From CAVYXZ01 sp965223835 (GTDB lineage Bacteria; Chloroflexota; Anaerolineae; Aggregatilineales; Phototrophicaceae), in contig CBDCXQ010000001.1 in the NCBI GenBank assembly GCA_965223835.1, positions 3,162,001-3,226,000 on the forward strand: DNA of 64,000 nucleotides. The letters run 5' to 3'. The notes below the pieces were generated by a model that saw only the letters and a program-made list of their open reading frames with translations, was not told the origin of the DNA and did not search any database. Of this stretch, positions 52,985-60,577 are shown piece after piece. Position 1 is the stretch's first letter; each line of letters begins with the position of its first letter. The translations under genes were made by a program, and so were the position numbers.

Positions 52985-54706
52985 CTAAACCGGCACCTGG
53001 TCGCGCTGAATTAAGCCCTGTTCTATCAGATAGTCAACGATTCTTTCAGCATTCGCTTCGGGTGATAGACCCTCAGTCATCAGATGAAGTTCCGGATTCT
53101 GGGGCACTTCATAAGGATCATCAATGCCGGTAAAGCCTTTAATCTCCCCGGACCGCGCTTTGGCATACAAGCCTTTGGTATCGCGTGCTTCACACACATC
53201 CAATGGTGTATCGACAAACACCTCAATGAACCCATCACCCACCAGATTGCGGACATCATTGCGTGTCGCTCGGTAGGGACTGATCGCGGCACAGATCACA
53301 ATGCCGCCATGTCGTACAATCTCGGCTGCTACAAAACCGATTCGCCGGATGTTGATGTCACGATCTTCTTTACTAAAGCCCAACCCTCTTGAGAGATGCG
53401 TGCGCACAATATCACCATCTAACACCGTGACTTGCCGCCCATGCTCAAGCATCATCGTCGTCAGCACCTCGGCGGTGGTTGACTTGCCCGACCCACTTAA
53501 TCCAGTAAACCAGATGCACGCGCCCTGACGATGACGTGGCGGATAGGCTTCCTTCAATACAGCCGCGACTTCGGGCCGGGTAAACCATTCGGGTAGCGAT
53601 TTGCCATTGCTCAAATATTCTTCACGTACCTGAGTGCCCGAAATCTGCGCCGTATTCACCCCTTCTGGAACCTTGTTGATTTCTTCATAACGCTCCTCAT
53701 CCTGCAGGTAAACCAGCATACGGAACGGAATTACCCCAACACCCAATTCGGCCTCATGTTGCTGCACCAATTCCTGGGCGTCATAGGGACCATAGAACGG
53801 ATTCCCCTGCGAATCATTACCTGGGCCAGCATGGTCACGGCCAATGATAATGTAATTTGCCCCGTAATTACGGCGAATAATCGCATGCCAGACAGCTTCG
53901 CGCGGCCCCCCCATGCGCATTGCCAGGGGCAAGAGTGAGAGCAATACACGGTCCGAATCGTAATGATTGTCCACCAGGGCTTTATACGCTCGCACCCGTG
54001 TGTAATGATCAACATCGCCCGGTCGGGTCATGCCCACCACCGGATGCAGCAGCAGCACCCCATCGACTTCCTCAGTGGCCCGCTTGGTCAATTCTTCATG
54101 AGCACGGTGCAATGGGTTGCGCGTTTGAAATGCGACAATGTTGCTGTAGCCATATTGTTCCAGCACCTGCCGGGTTTCTGACGGTGTGCGCCGCAGCGGT
54201 TTAAAATCATGTCGGGGCGGCAATTGTAATATCTGCAACCGGCCCGCCAGGTTAATCGGACCCCAGCGGTGCATTTCAGCTACCAGCGGGTGCCGTGTGT
54301 CTAAACTACCAAACACGTTCTGGGCCGCTTCATCACGAACCCACTGATACATTTCTTCAACGGTCATAATCGCCAGTAGATTGTTGCGCCGGTCACGCAG
54401 CGCAATATCCTGGTCAAGCTTGACATCGGTATCGGCACTCACTGAAAGGGTAATCGGCATCGGGAACAACGTACCGTTCGCCAGTCGCATTGAATTAACA
54501 ACACCCGCATAATCAGCTTCGCCCATAAAACCGGTTAGCGGTGAAAAACCACCCACCGCCAGTAATTCAAGATCACACAACTGCCGCTCGGTCAATTGCA
54601 GCGACGGCAATGTGCTCGCATAAGCCTTGCGTTCGGCCTGGGCTTCCGGCGCGATGAGCAAGTTAACTAAATTTCCCCCATAGGGTGTGATGAGTTTTGT
54701 ATCCAT
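52985..54706 (-). CDS. Bifunctional sulfate adenylyltransferase / APS kinase
   Basis: The 573-residue protein fuses ATP sulfurylase (about residues 1-385) and APS kinase (about 390-573). The first part has QTRNPLHRAHEELTKRA and GRDHAGPGNDSQG, the ATP-binding HxxH and GRD motifs. The second has FTGLSGSGKSTTAEVLTTMM and DTKGLYAKARSGEIKGFTG. It makes PAPS from sulfate for assimilation or sulfation. It is the last gene of the operon; PAPS reductase is not in the window. Confidence 0.94.
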   Translation of the reverse strand: MDTKLITPYGGNLVNLLIAPEAQAERKAYASTLPSLQLTERQLCDLELLAVGGFSPLTGFMGEADYAGVVNSMRLANGTLFPMPITLSVSADTDVKLDQDIALRDRRNNLLAIMTVEEMYQWVRDEAAQNVFGSLDTRHPLVAEMHRWGPINLAGRLQILQLPPRHDFKPLRRTPSETRQVLEQYGYSNIVAFQTRNPLHRAHEELTKRATEEVDGVLLLHPVVGMTRPGDVDHYTRVRAYKALVDNHYDSDRVLLSLLPLAMRMGGPREAVWHAIIRRNYGANYIIIGRDHAGPGNDSQGNPFYGPYDAQELVQQHEAELGVGVIPFRMLVYLQDEERYEEINKVPEGVNTAQISGTQVREEYLSNGKSLPEWFTRPEVAAVLKEAYPPRHRQGACIWFTGLSGSGKSTTAEVLTTMMLEHGRQVTVLDGDIVRTHLSRGLGFSKEDRDINIRRIGFVAAEIVRHGGIVICAAISPYRATRNDVRNLVGDGFIEVFVDTPLDVCEARDTKGLYAKARSGEIKGFTGIDDPYEVPQNPELHLMTEGLSPEANAERIVDYLIEQGLIQRDQVPV

Positions 54707-54714
54707 ACTCTACC

Positions 54715-55617
54715 TTATAGAATTCGTTGACCAAACAAACTGGCCGCCATCTCAACCGCAACGGTCGCGGTCTGGTTTGCGCCATCCAAAATCGGATTCA
54801 CTTCGACCAGATCAAGCGATCGCACACGACCATCATCGGCCAGCATCTCCATGAGCAAATGGGCTTCCCGATAGCTCAATCCCCCCGGTACGGGTGTTCC
54901 CACGCCCGGCGCAATCGTGGGGTCCAGCGAATCCATATCAAAACTGACATGAACCGTGTCCACATTGCCCAGCGCATTCAAGGCGGCATGAAACACCGCT
55001 GCCATCCCATTTTCATCAATATCACGCATCGTCAGCACGGTGATGCCGCTGGCCTGCAAATCTGATCGTTCCTGAACATCCAGATCGCGGATTCCAATCA
55101 TGACAATCTGCTCAGCCTGCAACCGCCGCTCCCCAATCGCCAACGCCTTGGGACCTGCCCCCATCAGTGAACGCACAACCATGCCATGAATGTTGCCCGA
55201 CGGTGAAATCTGTGGGGTATTAAAGTCGGCATGGGCATCAACCCAGATAATGCCGACACGGTCTGAACCATGTAACGCACCCGCCACACTACCGATTGCC
55301 ACGCTGTGGTCGCCCCCCAGCGTAATGACGCACTCATTTGCTGCGATGCTGGTCTGCATTTGCGCGTATAATTCTTGGGCTACCTGCGCGATTGCCGCCA
55401 AATGAAAAGCGCGAAATTCAACTGGATGATCGTCGTTGCCAAGTGCCTCAGCAACGGGGACCGTGATATTCCCCCCATCATACACATGGCACCCCAGATG
55501 TTCCAGCCGCGCCTGTAAACCTGCGTAACGGATCGCGCTCGGCCCCATATCCACCCCCCGGCGCTGCTGCCCCAGATCCATCGGCACACCAATAATACGA
55601 ACCGGGCTATCTATCAT
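54715..55617 (-). CDS. rocF: Arginase
   Basis: The 300-residue enzyme has the three manganese motifs: LGGDHSVAIGSVAGAL, WVDAHADFNTPQ and VSFDMDSLDPTIAPG, and the substrate-side ending VRSLDLVEVNPILDGANQT. It hydrolyses arginine to ornithine and urea. I choose ATG 55617, 3 bases after GGTGACAG; the frame could extend to 55662 but with no ribosome site. Agmatinase is less likely because of the motif order. It sits between tatC and sat/cysC. Confidence 0.92.
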   Translation of the reverse strand: MIDSPVRIIGVPMDLGQQRRGVDMGPSAIRYAGLQARLEHLGCHVYDGGNITVPVAEALGNDDHPVEFRAFHLAAIAQVAQELYAQMQTSIAANECVITLGGDHSVAIGSVAGALHGSDRVGIIWVDAHADFNTPQISPSGNIHGMVVRSLMGAGPKALAIGERRLQAEQIVMIGIRDLDVQERSDLQASGITVLTMRDIDENGMAAVFHAALNALGNVDTVHVSFDMDSLDPTIAPGVGTPVPGGLSYREAHLLMEMLADDGRVRSLDLVEVNPILDGANQTATVAVEMAASLFGQRIL

Positions 55618-55640
55618 CACTGTCACCAGAGTCGCGGAAT

Positions 55641-56528
55641 TTAGTTTACGCGTGCCAGCCAACGAGCAACAAACACCAGCATGATACTGAGGAGATACAA
55701 AGCCATCAAGGGTCCCATGACCAGGAACATATTCACCGGGTCAATCGTCGGCGTAATGAGTGCTGCCGCAACCGCCGCCCCAACCACTGCCACGCGCCAG
55801 TTTCGAATCAAAGTCATCGTACCGACCAGCCCTAATAAGCCAAGCACGAAGAAAACGAGCGGCGTCTCAAAGGCTACCCCCATCCAGAAGACCAGCGACG
55901 TCACGAAACTCAAATAAAGATCTGCCGTCCACTCCGACCTGAACAGATTCTGTTGAAAACCTTCCAGAAAGCCCAACGCCGGTGGCATGAGGACAAACCA
56001 GGCAAAGGCAGTGCCAACCACAAACAACACCGTAATCGCTGGCAGTGCCATCAGAATCGTCCGTTTTTCCTTCCGTTTCAGGCCCGGCATCACGAACATC
56101 AGGAACTGGTAGGTAATCATCGGGATTGCCAGCGCCGCTCCAATCATCAGAGACACACGGAAATAAGCGACAACACTGCCCGTTGGACCCAGGATAACGA
56201 ACTCACAATCCGAATCTGCCTGCGTTAAATCTAATGGCGTTAACGACTCGCCGAGACTGGCGGCCTCATTGAGGGCCACCACCTGACAATATGGCGTCCG
56301 CAGATATTCCAAGGCCGGGCCTGCCAGCGCGATTCCGACAAGGGTACCAATGACCAACGCCACGGCTGCCCGGAAGAAACGCATCCGCAGCTCATCAAGA
56401 TGCTCAAACAACCCCATTCGTGCGCCATGACCATCTTCGTCATCCGCATATTCGTCAATTTCAGGTTCGGGAGGCGGTGGTGGCGCTGGAGCCTGCCGTC
56501 GCAAACGGGGAAATTTCAAGCTGGGCAC
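55641..56528 (-). CDS. tatC: Twin-arginine translocase subunit TatC
   Basis: The 295-residue protein has an unusually long charged, proline-rich N-terminal tail (about 1-40), then MGLFEHLDELRMRFFRA with the essential glutamate, and six membrane segments, including ALAIPMITYQFLMFVMPGL and TVLFVVGTAFAWFVLMPPALGFL. It binds the twin-arginine signal and forms the Tat translocon with TatA/B. It starts with GTG, three bases after the TatA/B gene. Confidence 0.92.
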   Translation of the reverse strand: MPSLKFPRLRRQAPAPPPPPEPEIDEYADDEDGHGARMGLFEHLDELRMRFFRAAVALVIGTLVGIALAGPALEYLRTPYCQVVALNEAASLGESLTPLDLTQADSDCEFVILGPTGSVVAYFRVSLMIGAALAIPMITYQFLMFVMPGLKRKEKRTILMALPAITVLFVVGTAFAWFVLMPPALGFLEGFQQNLFRSEWTADLYLSFVTSLVFWMGVAFETPLVFFVLGLLGLVGTMTLIRNWRVAVVGAAVAAALITPTIDPVNMFLVMGPLMALYLLSIMLVFVARWLARVN

Positions 56529-56531
56529 GGC

Positions 56532-57053
56532 CTACTCCTCGTCACTATCGGTCGTGTCATCTTGTGCCCACGAGCCAAAACCGGGCTTTTCATCGTGGCT
56601 TGACCATGACCCGAATCCATCATTGGATGCTGGTGTCGCGGGCGGACGCTTCACGCTGGTGACTGACTTCTGTGTCGTGCGACCGTTGGTGCCGCGCACG
56701 GTCGCGTTCGCCGTTTGCGCGGTGCTGGCCGTTGTGGTCTTGATCGTCTTCACTTCCTCATTAACCTGATCCAGCGTTTCTTTAACTGGCGCGGTGACTC
56801 CACCCAATGCTTGCGCTGCCGTTTTATTGAGGCTGCCCCGGGTCGGCAATTCACGCGGCACCTGAATATCAACCCCGGCCTCATCAAATTCATGTTGCAA
56901 CACATCCACCGTCTCGGCCCACATGCGCCGGAACTTCGCAACATATTGGCCCAGGATATAGGCCCACTTTATCATCCGTCTGGGACCTGCGATCAACAAC
57001 ATAATCACAAAAATAATAATGAGTTCTGAGCCACCTACACCCAGAATATTCAT
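56532..57053 (-). CDS. TatA/TatB-like twin-arginine translocase subunit
   Basis: The 173-residue protein begins with the TatA/B membrane helix (GVGGSELIIIFVIMLLIAGPRRMIKW, glutamate and G-P hinge visible) and an amphipathic helix (YILGQYVAKFRRMWAETVD). The C-terminal ~100 residues are polar and low in complexity with a GFGSW sequence repeated twice. The length is closer to TatB than TatA. It overlaps nusB by four bases (ATGA). Confidence 0.82.
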   Translation of the reverse strand: MNILGVGGSELIIIFVIMLLIAGPRRMIKWAYILGQYVAKFRRMWAETVDVLQHEFDEAGVDIQVPRELPTRGSLNKTAAQALGGVTAPVKETLDQVNEEVKTIKTTTASTAQTANATVRGTNGRTTQKSVTSVKRPPATPASNDGFGSWSSHDEKPGFGSWAQDDTTDSDEE

Positions 57054-57562
57054 GCCTTTTCTCCGTCCGCTTTTAACTTCCGCAATGTTGTCAAAATATT
57101 TTCGTCTCTAACCAACTGACCCAACACACCGTTGATAAATCCCAGCGAGCTTTCCGTCCCAAAAATGTTTGCCAGCCCAACCGCCTCATTAATAATCACA
57201 CTGATTGGCGCTCGTTGTTCGCTAATCTCAATCAAAGCCAGCCGCAAGATATTGCGATCAATCGAGGCAATCTGATCCAGCGGCCAATCCAATACAAACT
57301 GGCGAATGACGTCATCAATCGTGGTTTGATGAGCCACAATCCCCTGCACGAGCTGCCGGACATAGCGGGTCTCACGCCGATCAGTATCCTGGGCTGCCAA
57401 TCGGAACGTCATGATTTCACCGGGCCGGTGATCGGTTGCATCCATCTCATAAAGCACTTGCAGCGCCACCCGCCGCGCAAAACTACGATTCGTCGCCGGG
57501 GCTTCATGCTCAATTTCTTCAATCGTTACGTCATCATCAGGGCCAAATTCTGGCAGATCCAT
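57050..57562 (-). CDS. nusB: Transcription antitermination factor NusB
   Basis: The 170-residue protein has the NusB core: SFARRVALQVLYEMDATDHRP, YVRQLVQGIVAHQTTIDDVI, LDQIASIDRNILRLALIEIS and VIINEAVGLANIFGTESSLGFINGVLGQL. An extra acidic N-terminus of about 25 residues is present. It supports rRNA antitermination with NusE. It is the first gene of the minus-strand operon nusB-tat-arginase-sat; a TAAAAT in the upstream spacer may be its -10 box. Confidence 0.92.
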   Translation of the reverse strand: MDLPEFGPDDDVTIEEIEHEAPATNRSFARRVALQVLYEMDATDHRPGEIMTFRLAAQDTDRRETRYVRQLVQGIVAHQTTIDDVIRQFVLDWPLDQIASIDRNILRLALIEISEQRAPISVIINEAVGLANIFGTESSLGFINGVLGQLVRDENILTTLRKLKADGEKA

Positions 57563-57684
57563 GGTCGCTGCAAACCTGTGTAACGTTCACATTTTATCGT
57601 TTGTTAAGTTTACTTCAGATTTGGCCGTTTGCCCATACATCGTTATCGTCCCTCGCGACGATTCAACTGCTCAGCGCGATCTTT

Positions 57685-57708
57685 CAACCCCCAGAAATTA
57701 GGTGGTTG
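57685..57708. repeat. CAACCCCC/GGTGGTTG hairpin
   Basis: The 8-bp arms (57685-57692 and 57701-57708) have one mismatch and an eight-base loop AGAAATTA. It resembles the AATT-containing hairpins downstream of korB. Confidence 0.4.
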
Positions 57709-57717
57709 ACTCTGGGT

Positions 57718-57723
57718 TACAAT
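57718..57723 (+). promoter_or_regulatory. Possible -10 box of the micro-ORF
   Basis: TACAAT matches the -10 consensus in five of six bases. A -35 box is not clear; TTGACT at 57706 is too close to serve it and pairs better with a poorer box at 57730. Confidence 0.25.
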
Positions 57724-57753
57724 CTGTGTTACCCTGTCACAGGCTTAAGAAAA

Positions 57754-57776
57754 CAACCCCCATAAAAGTTGGGTTG
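57754..57776. repeat. CAACCC/GGGTTG hairpin in the micro-ORF leader
   Basis: CAACCC (57754-57759) and GGGTTG (57771-57776) pair around an 11-base loop. It is just upstream of the ribosome site of the micro-ORF. Confidence 0.4.
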
Positions 57777-57812
57777 GGCCATCATGAAGTTGAAGAAAGG
57801 AGACGCAAAATC

Positions 57813-57887
57813 GTGAACATGTTCATCAACACCAGCGGCATTTATGGTACAACCGGCGAACCGGTTCCGAATGCGTCTGACTCCTGA
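57813..57887 (+). CDS. 24-residue micro-ORF of unknown function
   Basis: A GTG at 57813 is preceded by AAAGGAG (57796-57802) with ideal 10-base spacing; ATG 57819 is an alternative. The peptide starts MNMFINTSGIYG and ends GEPVPNASDS, and is polar, without cysteine or a membrane helix. A 10-codon ORF (57784-57815, starting MKLKKGD) overlaps its start by a TGA/GTG junction. A strong terminator follows 25 bases later. The arrangement suggests a complete small gene, a leader peptide or an attenuator. The frame itself is open further up to 57702, but that part overlaps hairpins. Confidence 0.45.
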   Translation: MNMFINTSGIYGTTGEPVPNASDS

Positions 57888-57912
57888 CTTCCTCTTTAAG
57901 ACTGGGTATCAG

Positions 57913-57941
57913 AAGCCGCCGACGTGTTCAGCGGCTTTTTT
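57913..57941 (+). terminator. Intrinsic terminator after the micro-ORF
   Basis: AGCCGC (57914-57919) and GCGGCT (57931-57936) form the stem with a run of six T at 57936-57941. It is the clearest factor-independent terminator of the window. Confidence 0.75.
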
Positions 57942-58011
57942 GTTGCCTGCGTACCATCTCGCTGCCCTGGAATTGAGAACAAACGGAGCAAGGCTCATCT
58001 GACTTGTTGCG

Positions 58012-58029
58012 CCGATTGATCCCAATCGG
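58012..58029. other. Perfect 7-bp stem-loop upstream of the small-gene array
   Basis: CCGATTG and CAATCGG pair perfectly around ATCC. It is about 140 bases before the first small gene and may belong to its leader. Confidence 0.4.
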
Positions 58030-58166
58030 TCAATCCCTTAAGGTTCGCCTGCTGTTGTAGATCATAACGAGCTATAACAGATCGAGAAAGATCAGAAGGC
58101 GTATTTCACCGCGCTGCTCACCGGCAACGCCCAACAGCAATAAACGCAATTGAGGTGACATTAACC

Positions 58167-58355
58167 GTGATTCAACTGAACGATGCTGAGTATGCATCCG
58201 AGCGTTACAACGACATGCTGCGCGAAGCCGAACAATACCGTTTGCACCGCATCACGCAGCCCCAACGACCCACTGTGGTCAATTTTCTAAAATCGCAACT
58301 GGTGGCCTGGGCTGATCTCGCCCGCCCCCAGCGCAATCGCGCTCAACGCGCCTAG
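58167..58355 (+). CDS. Small tandem gene 1
   Basis: The 62-residue basic protein starts with GTG 58167, 8 bases after GAGGTGA. Its first half (NDAEYASERYNDMLREAEQYRLHRI) is a charged helix and its second half (QRPTVVNFLKSQLVAWADLARPQRN) is a second helix with conserved QPQRPT hinge. The second half is nearly identical to genes 2 and 3. The family is unknown to me; the E-R-x-x-x-L-x-R-E-A-E-x-x-R-L motif is reminiscent of short uncharacterised proteins from Chloroflexota and Actinobacteria. The stop codon merges with the next ribosome site (TAGGAG). Confidence 0.7.
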   Translation: MIQLNDAEYASERYNDMLREAEQYRLHRITQPQRPTVVNFLKSQLVAWADLARPQRNRAQRA

Positions 58356-58367
58356 GAGTTAACCATC

Positions 58368-58559
58368 ATGTATTACCCCGTCAACGATTGGCAATATGCC
58401 CACGATCGTCACAACGATAAGCTGCGTGAAGCTGAGCATTTACGTTTGCTCCGCGCCTTGCAGCCCCAACGACCCACTGTGGTCAATTATCTGAAATCGC
58501 AACTGGTGGCCTGGGCCGATCTCGCCCGCCCCCAGCGTAACCGCGCTCAACGCGCCTAG
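58368..58559 (+). CDS. Small tandem gene 2
   Basis: The 63-residue basic protein starts MYYPVNDWQYAHDRHND and ends with the shared QPQRPTVVNYLKSQLVAW and RNRAQRA. TAGGAG, formed by the stop of gene 1 and the ribosome site, lies 7 bases upstream of the ATG, so translation is coupled. Against gene 3 there are nine coding differences, of which eight are silent and one is tyrosine to phenylalanine. Confidence 0.75.
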   Translation: MYYPVNDWQYAHDRHNDKLREAEHLRLLRALQPQRPTVVNYLKSQLVAWADLARPQRNRAQRA

Positions 58560-58571
58560 GAGTTAACCATT

Positions 58572-58763
58572 ATGTATTACCCCGTCAACGATTGGCAATA
58601 TGCCCACGACCGTCATAACGATAAGCTGCGTGAAGCTGAGCATTTACGTTTGCTCCGCGCCTTGCAGCCCCAACGACCCACTGTGGTCAATTTTCTGAAA
58701 TCGCAACTGGTAGCCTGGGCTGATCTCGCCCGGCCCCAGCGCAACCGCGCCCAACGCGCTTAG
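58572..58763 (+). CDS. Small tandem gene 3
   Basis: This 63-residue copy is almost identical to gene 2, with phenylalanine in VVNFLKSQ as in gene 1. Codon differences from gene 2 are nearly all silent, which is strong evidence of translation and selection. The same TAGGAG junction joins it to gene 4. Confidence 0.75.
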   Translation: MYYPVNDWQYAHDRHNDKLREAEHLRLLRALQPQRPTVVNFLKSQLVAWADLARPQRNRAQRA

Positions 58764-58775
58764 GAGTTAACCATC

Positions 58776-58961
58776 ATGAATCTCAACTGGTATACCGTAT
58801 TGGATGCCGGTCAGCAGGCAACAAACGAGCTTCGGACCGAAGCCGAGCATTATAGACTGGCAAAGCAGGTCAAACAGCAACCGGTCCGTTGGTCGTTGCC
58901 CCGGCTCCGGCTCAGTCAACCCAAAACGGCCTCGCGGCCATTCAGGAGGGTGTTATCTTGA
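58776..58961 (+). CDS. Small tandem gene 4, diverged member
   Basis: The 61-residue protein begins MNLNWYTVLDAGQQATNELRTE, then EAEHYRLAKQ, which keeps the EAE-x-x-RL core of genes 1-3. The C-terminal half is different, rich in R, L and P (WSLPRLRLSQP, FRRVLS). Its upstream junction is the same TAGGAGTTAACCATCATG as in the repeats. Its TGA stop overlaps the TTG start of gene 5. Confidence 0.6.
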   Translation: MNLNWYTVLDAGQQATNELRTEAEHYRLAKQVKQQPVRWSLPRLRLSQPKTASRPFRRVLS

Positions 58962-59164
58962 ACGATCTGGATCACCTCGACGGCGACAACTACTACATGT
59001 TGTACCGCCTGCACCAGAAGACCAATCGGCAGCTTGCAGCGGAACGCTTGCAGCGAAAACCCGGTAACGGCGGCTTATTCAAGTTCCTCAGCAATGCGCT
59101 GAAGTTCGAGCGGCCTCGTCTCCCCCAGCCCGGCGGCTTACGTCGAGGCTGGATCAACAGCTAA
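58958..59164 (+). CDS. Small tandem gene 5
   Basis: The 68-residue protein begins at TTG 58958, 7 bases after AGGAGGG, the strongest ribosome site of the array. It has a helix with MLYRLHQKTNRQLAAERLQRK and a basic end with FLSNALKFERPRLPQPGGL. Like gene 4 it keeps a charged helix followed by an LKF/arginine-rich tail. A longer frame from 58889 is open but overlaps gene 4. The last codons overlap the convergent BrkB gene by four bases. Confidence 0.6.
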   Translation: MNDLDHLDGDNYYMLYRLHQKTNRQLAAERLQRKPGNGGLFKFLSNALKFERPRLPQPGGLRRGWINS

Positions 59165-60090
59165 GTACCATCTTCAGCCCCGCTTTCCAGCATTTCGGTT
59201 GGCGGGGCTGTTGCCTTAGCTTGAGCCTCAACCCAGATATTTAACTGAGCACACAGTTCAGCACTGAACAAAAACACCGATGCCAGTACGTAGGCCCAGA
59301 ACAACAAAATAATTACCGTAGCGATGCCGCCATAGACGACTTGATAATTCGCCAAATTCGTCAGATACCAGCTAAACCCACGTTTTGCCAGTTCAAAACC
59401 CGTCGCCCCAACCAGGGCCGCCGGCCAGATCGCGTCCCAGTGAACCGCACGGGCCGGTACATACCGAAACAACAGTAAAAAGATCATCATATTCATACTG
59501 AGCGGTAAAAATACTCCCGCCATCCCCAGCCAGGTACCCGGCTGGTTCAGGACAAAGGCCGACACCAACGCTAACACCCCAGAAGTCAAAAAAGAGGCAC
59601 TGACCAACACGATGAGGATCAAGATCATAATGACTGCTACCGCCCGTTGCCGCCAGATACTGCGGCTTTGCGGAACATGAAAAATAATATCGAGAGCGTT
59701 AATGATGTTCGAAAACAAACCTAGCCCCGACCACGCCAACCCCAGTAGCGCCAGAACACCAAACGAAACATTCTGTTGCAGCGCTTGATTAATACTACTC
59801 TGTAGCAAATCAACAGTGCTTGATTCCGGCAGAAAAAAGCGCAACGCACCAGCGATCTGCTCCTGAGCGACTGCCGAACCTAATAACCGACTGATCCCGA
59901 TCGTAAGCAGCAACGTTAGGGGGAAAATGGAGAAAATCGTGTAGTACGCAAGCGCAGCAGCTTGACGCGTTCCGTAACGACCAAAATTTTGCGAGGCCTG
60001 CCCAATATGATGCAACAGCGACTGAGTCACCGGATCCAGTTGATCCCACCACTTTTGCATTCTCTGTAACAACTTTTTTCGACTGAACAT
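59161..60090 (-). CDS. YihY/BrkB family membrane protein
   Basis: The 309-residue protein has the family's six membrane segments, with GTRQAAALAYYTIFSIFPLTLLL near the N-terminus, the LLGLAWSGLGLFSNIINALD region, FLPLSMNMMIFLLLFRYVPA and a final helix IATVIILLFWAYVLASVFLFSAEL. The family includes the once-called ribonuclease BN and has no clear function; a transport role is suspected. ATG 60090 is used; the frame is open to GTG 60102. Confidence 0.88.
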   Translation of the reverse strand: MFSRKKLLQRMQKWWDQLDPVTQSLLHHIGQASQNFGRYGTRQAAALAYYTIFSIFPLTLLLTIGISRLLGSAVAQEQIAGALRFFLPESSTVDLLQSSINQALQQNVSFGVLALLGLAWSGLGLFSNIINALDIIFHVPQSRSIWRQRAVAVIMILILIVLVSASFLTSGVLALVSAFVLNQPGTWLGMAGVFLPLSMNMMIFLLLFRYVPARAVHWDAIWPAALVGATGFELAKRGFSWYLTNLANYQVVYGGIATVIILLFWAYVLASVFLFSAELCAQLNIWVEAQAKATAPPTEMLESGAEDGT

Positions 60091-60208
60091 CACAAACCGC
60101 ACTCATCGTTAATTGAGATCGACTCTGCGAAAATTTATCGAATCATCAGTGCCAAATCATGTTACTATTACCATACACCGTATTCAAAATCACAGGAATA
60201 ATCGCCAC

Positions 60209-60577
60209 ATGCAAGACATTCGTTTACAGGACATCGGTTTTCTGCTCGGCCCTAATTCAGGTGAAGGTCTTATTTTCAACATCTTCATCTATCTGATTTT
60301 CTTATTCACACTTATTACCATGCTGCTCCAGGGTGATAAAGCCTTGTTAACCGTATTGCTCTGTGCCGCTGCACTGCTCATGGGCCTCATCGACAAATTG
60401 AGCATTTTCGAGCCTAAAGAATTTGGCGCAATGGTGCTCCATGCCGGCATGTTTATCTTTCCAGCGCTGGTGGCAGGCATGACCAAAGATGGCAAATCAC
60501 GCCCACCGGCCATTATTGCAGCCATACTCGGCGCGATCTATTTCTTCATGTTTTGGTTCTTTCTACAGCGAAACTGA
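60209..60577 (+). CDS. Small four-helix membrane protein
   Basis: The 122-residue protein has about four hydrophobic segments: IFIYLIFLFTLITMLL, ALLTVLLCAAALLMGLI, AMVLHAGMFIFPALVAGM and IIAAILGAIYFFMFWFFL. AGGA lies 11 bases upstream of ATG 60209. I recognise no family. It ends 15 bases into the convergent sulfatase gene. A small transporter or accessory protein is possible but unsupported. Confidence 0.55.
   Translation: MQDIRLQDIGFLLGPNSGEGLIFNIFIYLIFLFTLITMLLQGDKALLTVLLCAAALLMGLIDKLSIFEPKEFGAMVLHAGMFIFPALVAGMTKDGKSRPPAIIAAILGAIYFFMFWFFLQRN

Larger units (their letters stand above)
57563..58166. other. Hairpin-rich region with a micro-ORF
   Basis: This 604-base stretch between nusB and the small-gene array contains two CAACC/GGTTG-type hairpins (57685-57708, 57754-57776), a 24-codon micro-ORF (57813-57887), a terminator (57913-57941), a 7-bp stem-loop (58012-58029) and an open frame of about 20 codons without start (58082-58143). 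Confidence 0.6.
58164..58763 (+). repeat. Tandem repeat of a 204-bp gene unit, three copies
   Basis: Units begin near 58164, 58368 and 58572, an exact 204-bp period. Units 2 and 3 differ by about ten bases. Unit 1 is diverged in its 5' half but matches closely in its 3' half. A partial fourth junction sequence (TAGGAGTTAACCATCATG) begins gene 4. Confidence 0.85.

Noticed and set aside
57702..57887. Longer 61-codon reading of the micro-ORF
   Set aside because: Its first half lies across hairpins and has no ribosome site; the GTG at 57813 has an ideal one.
57813..57887. RiPP precursor peptide for the orphan PqqD-like protein
   Set aside because: It is 27 kb away, lacks Cys and a leader/core division, and no modifying enzyme is nearby.
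58164..58763. CRISPR array or phage-like repeat
   Set aside because: Units are 204 bp long, in one open frame each, with coding-like silent differences; there are no short direct repeats with unique spacers and no cas or phage genes.
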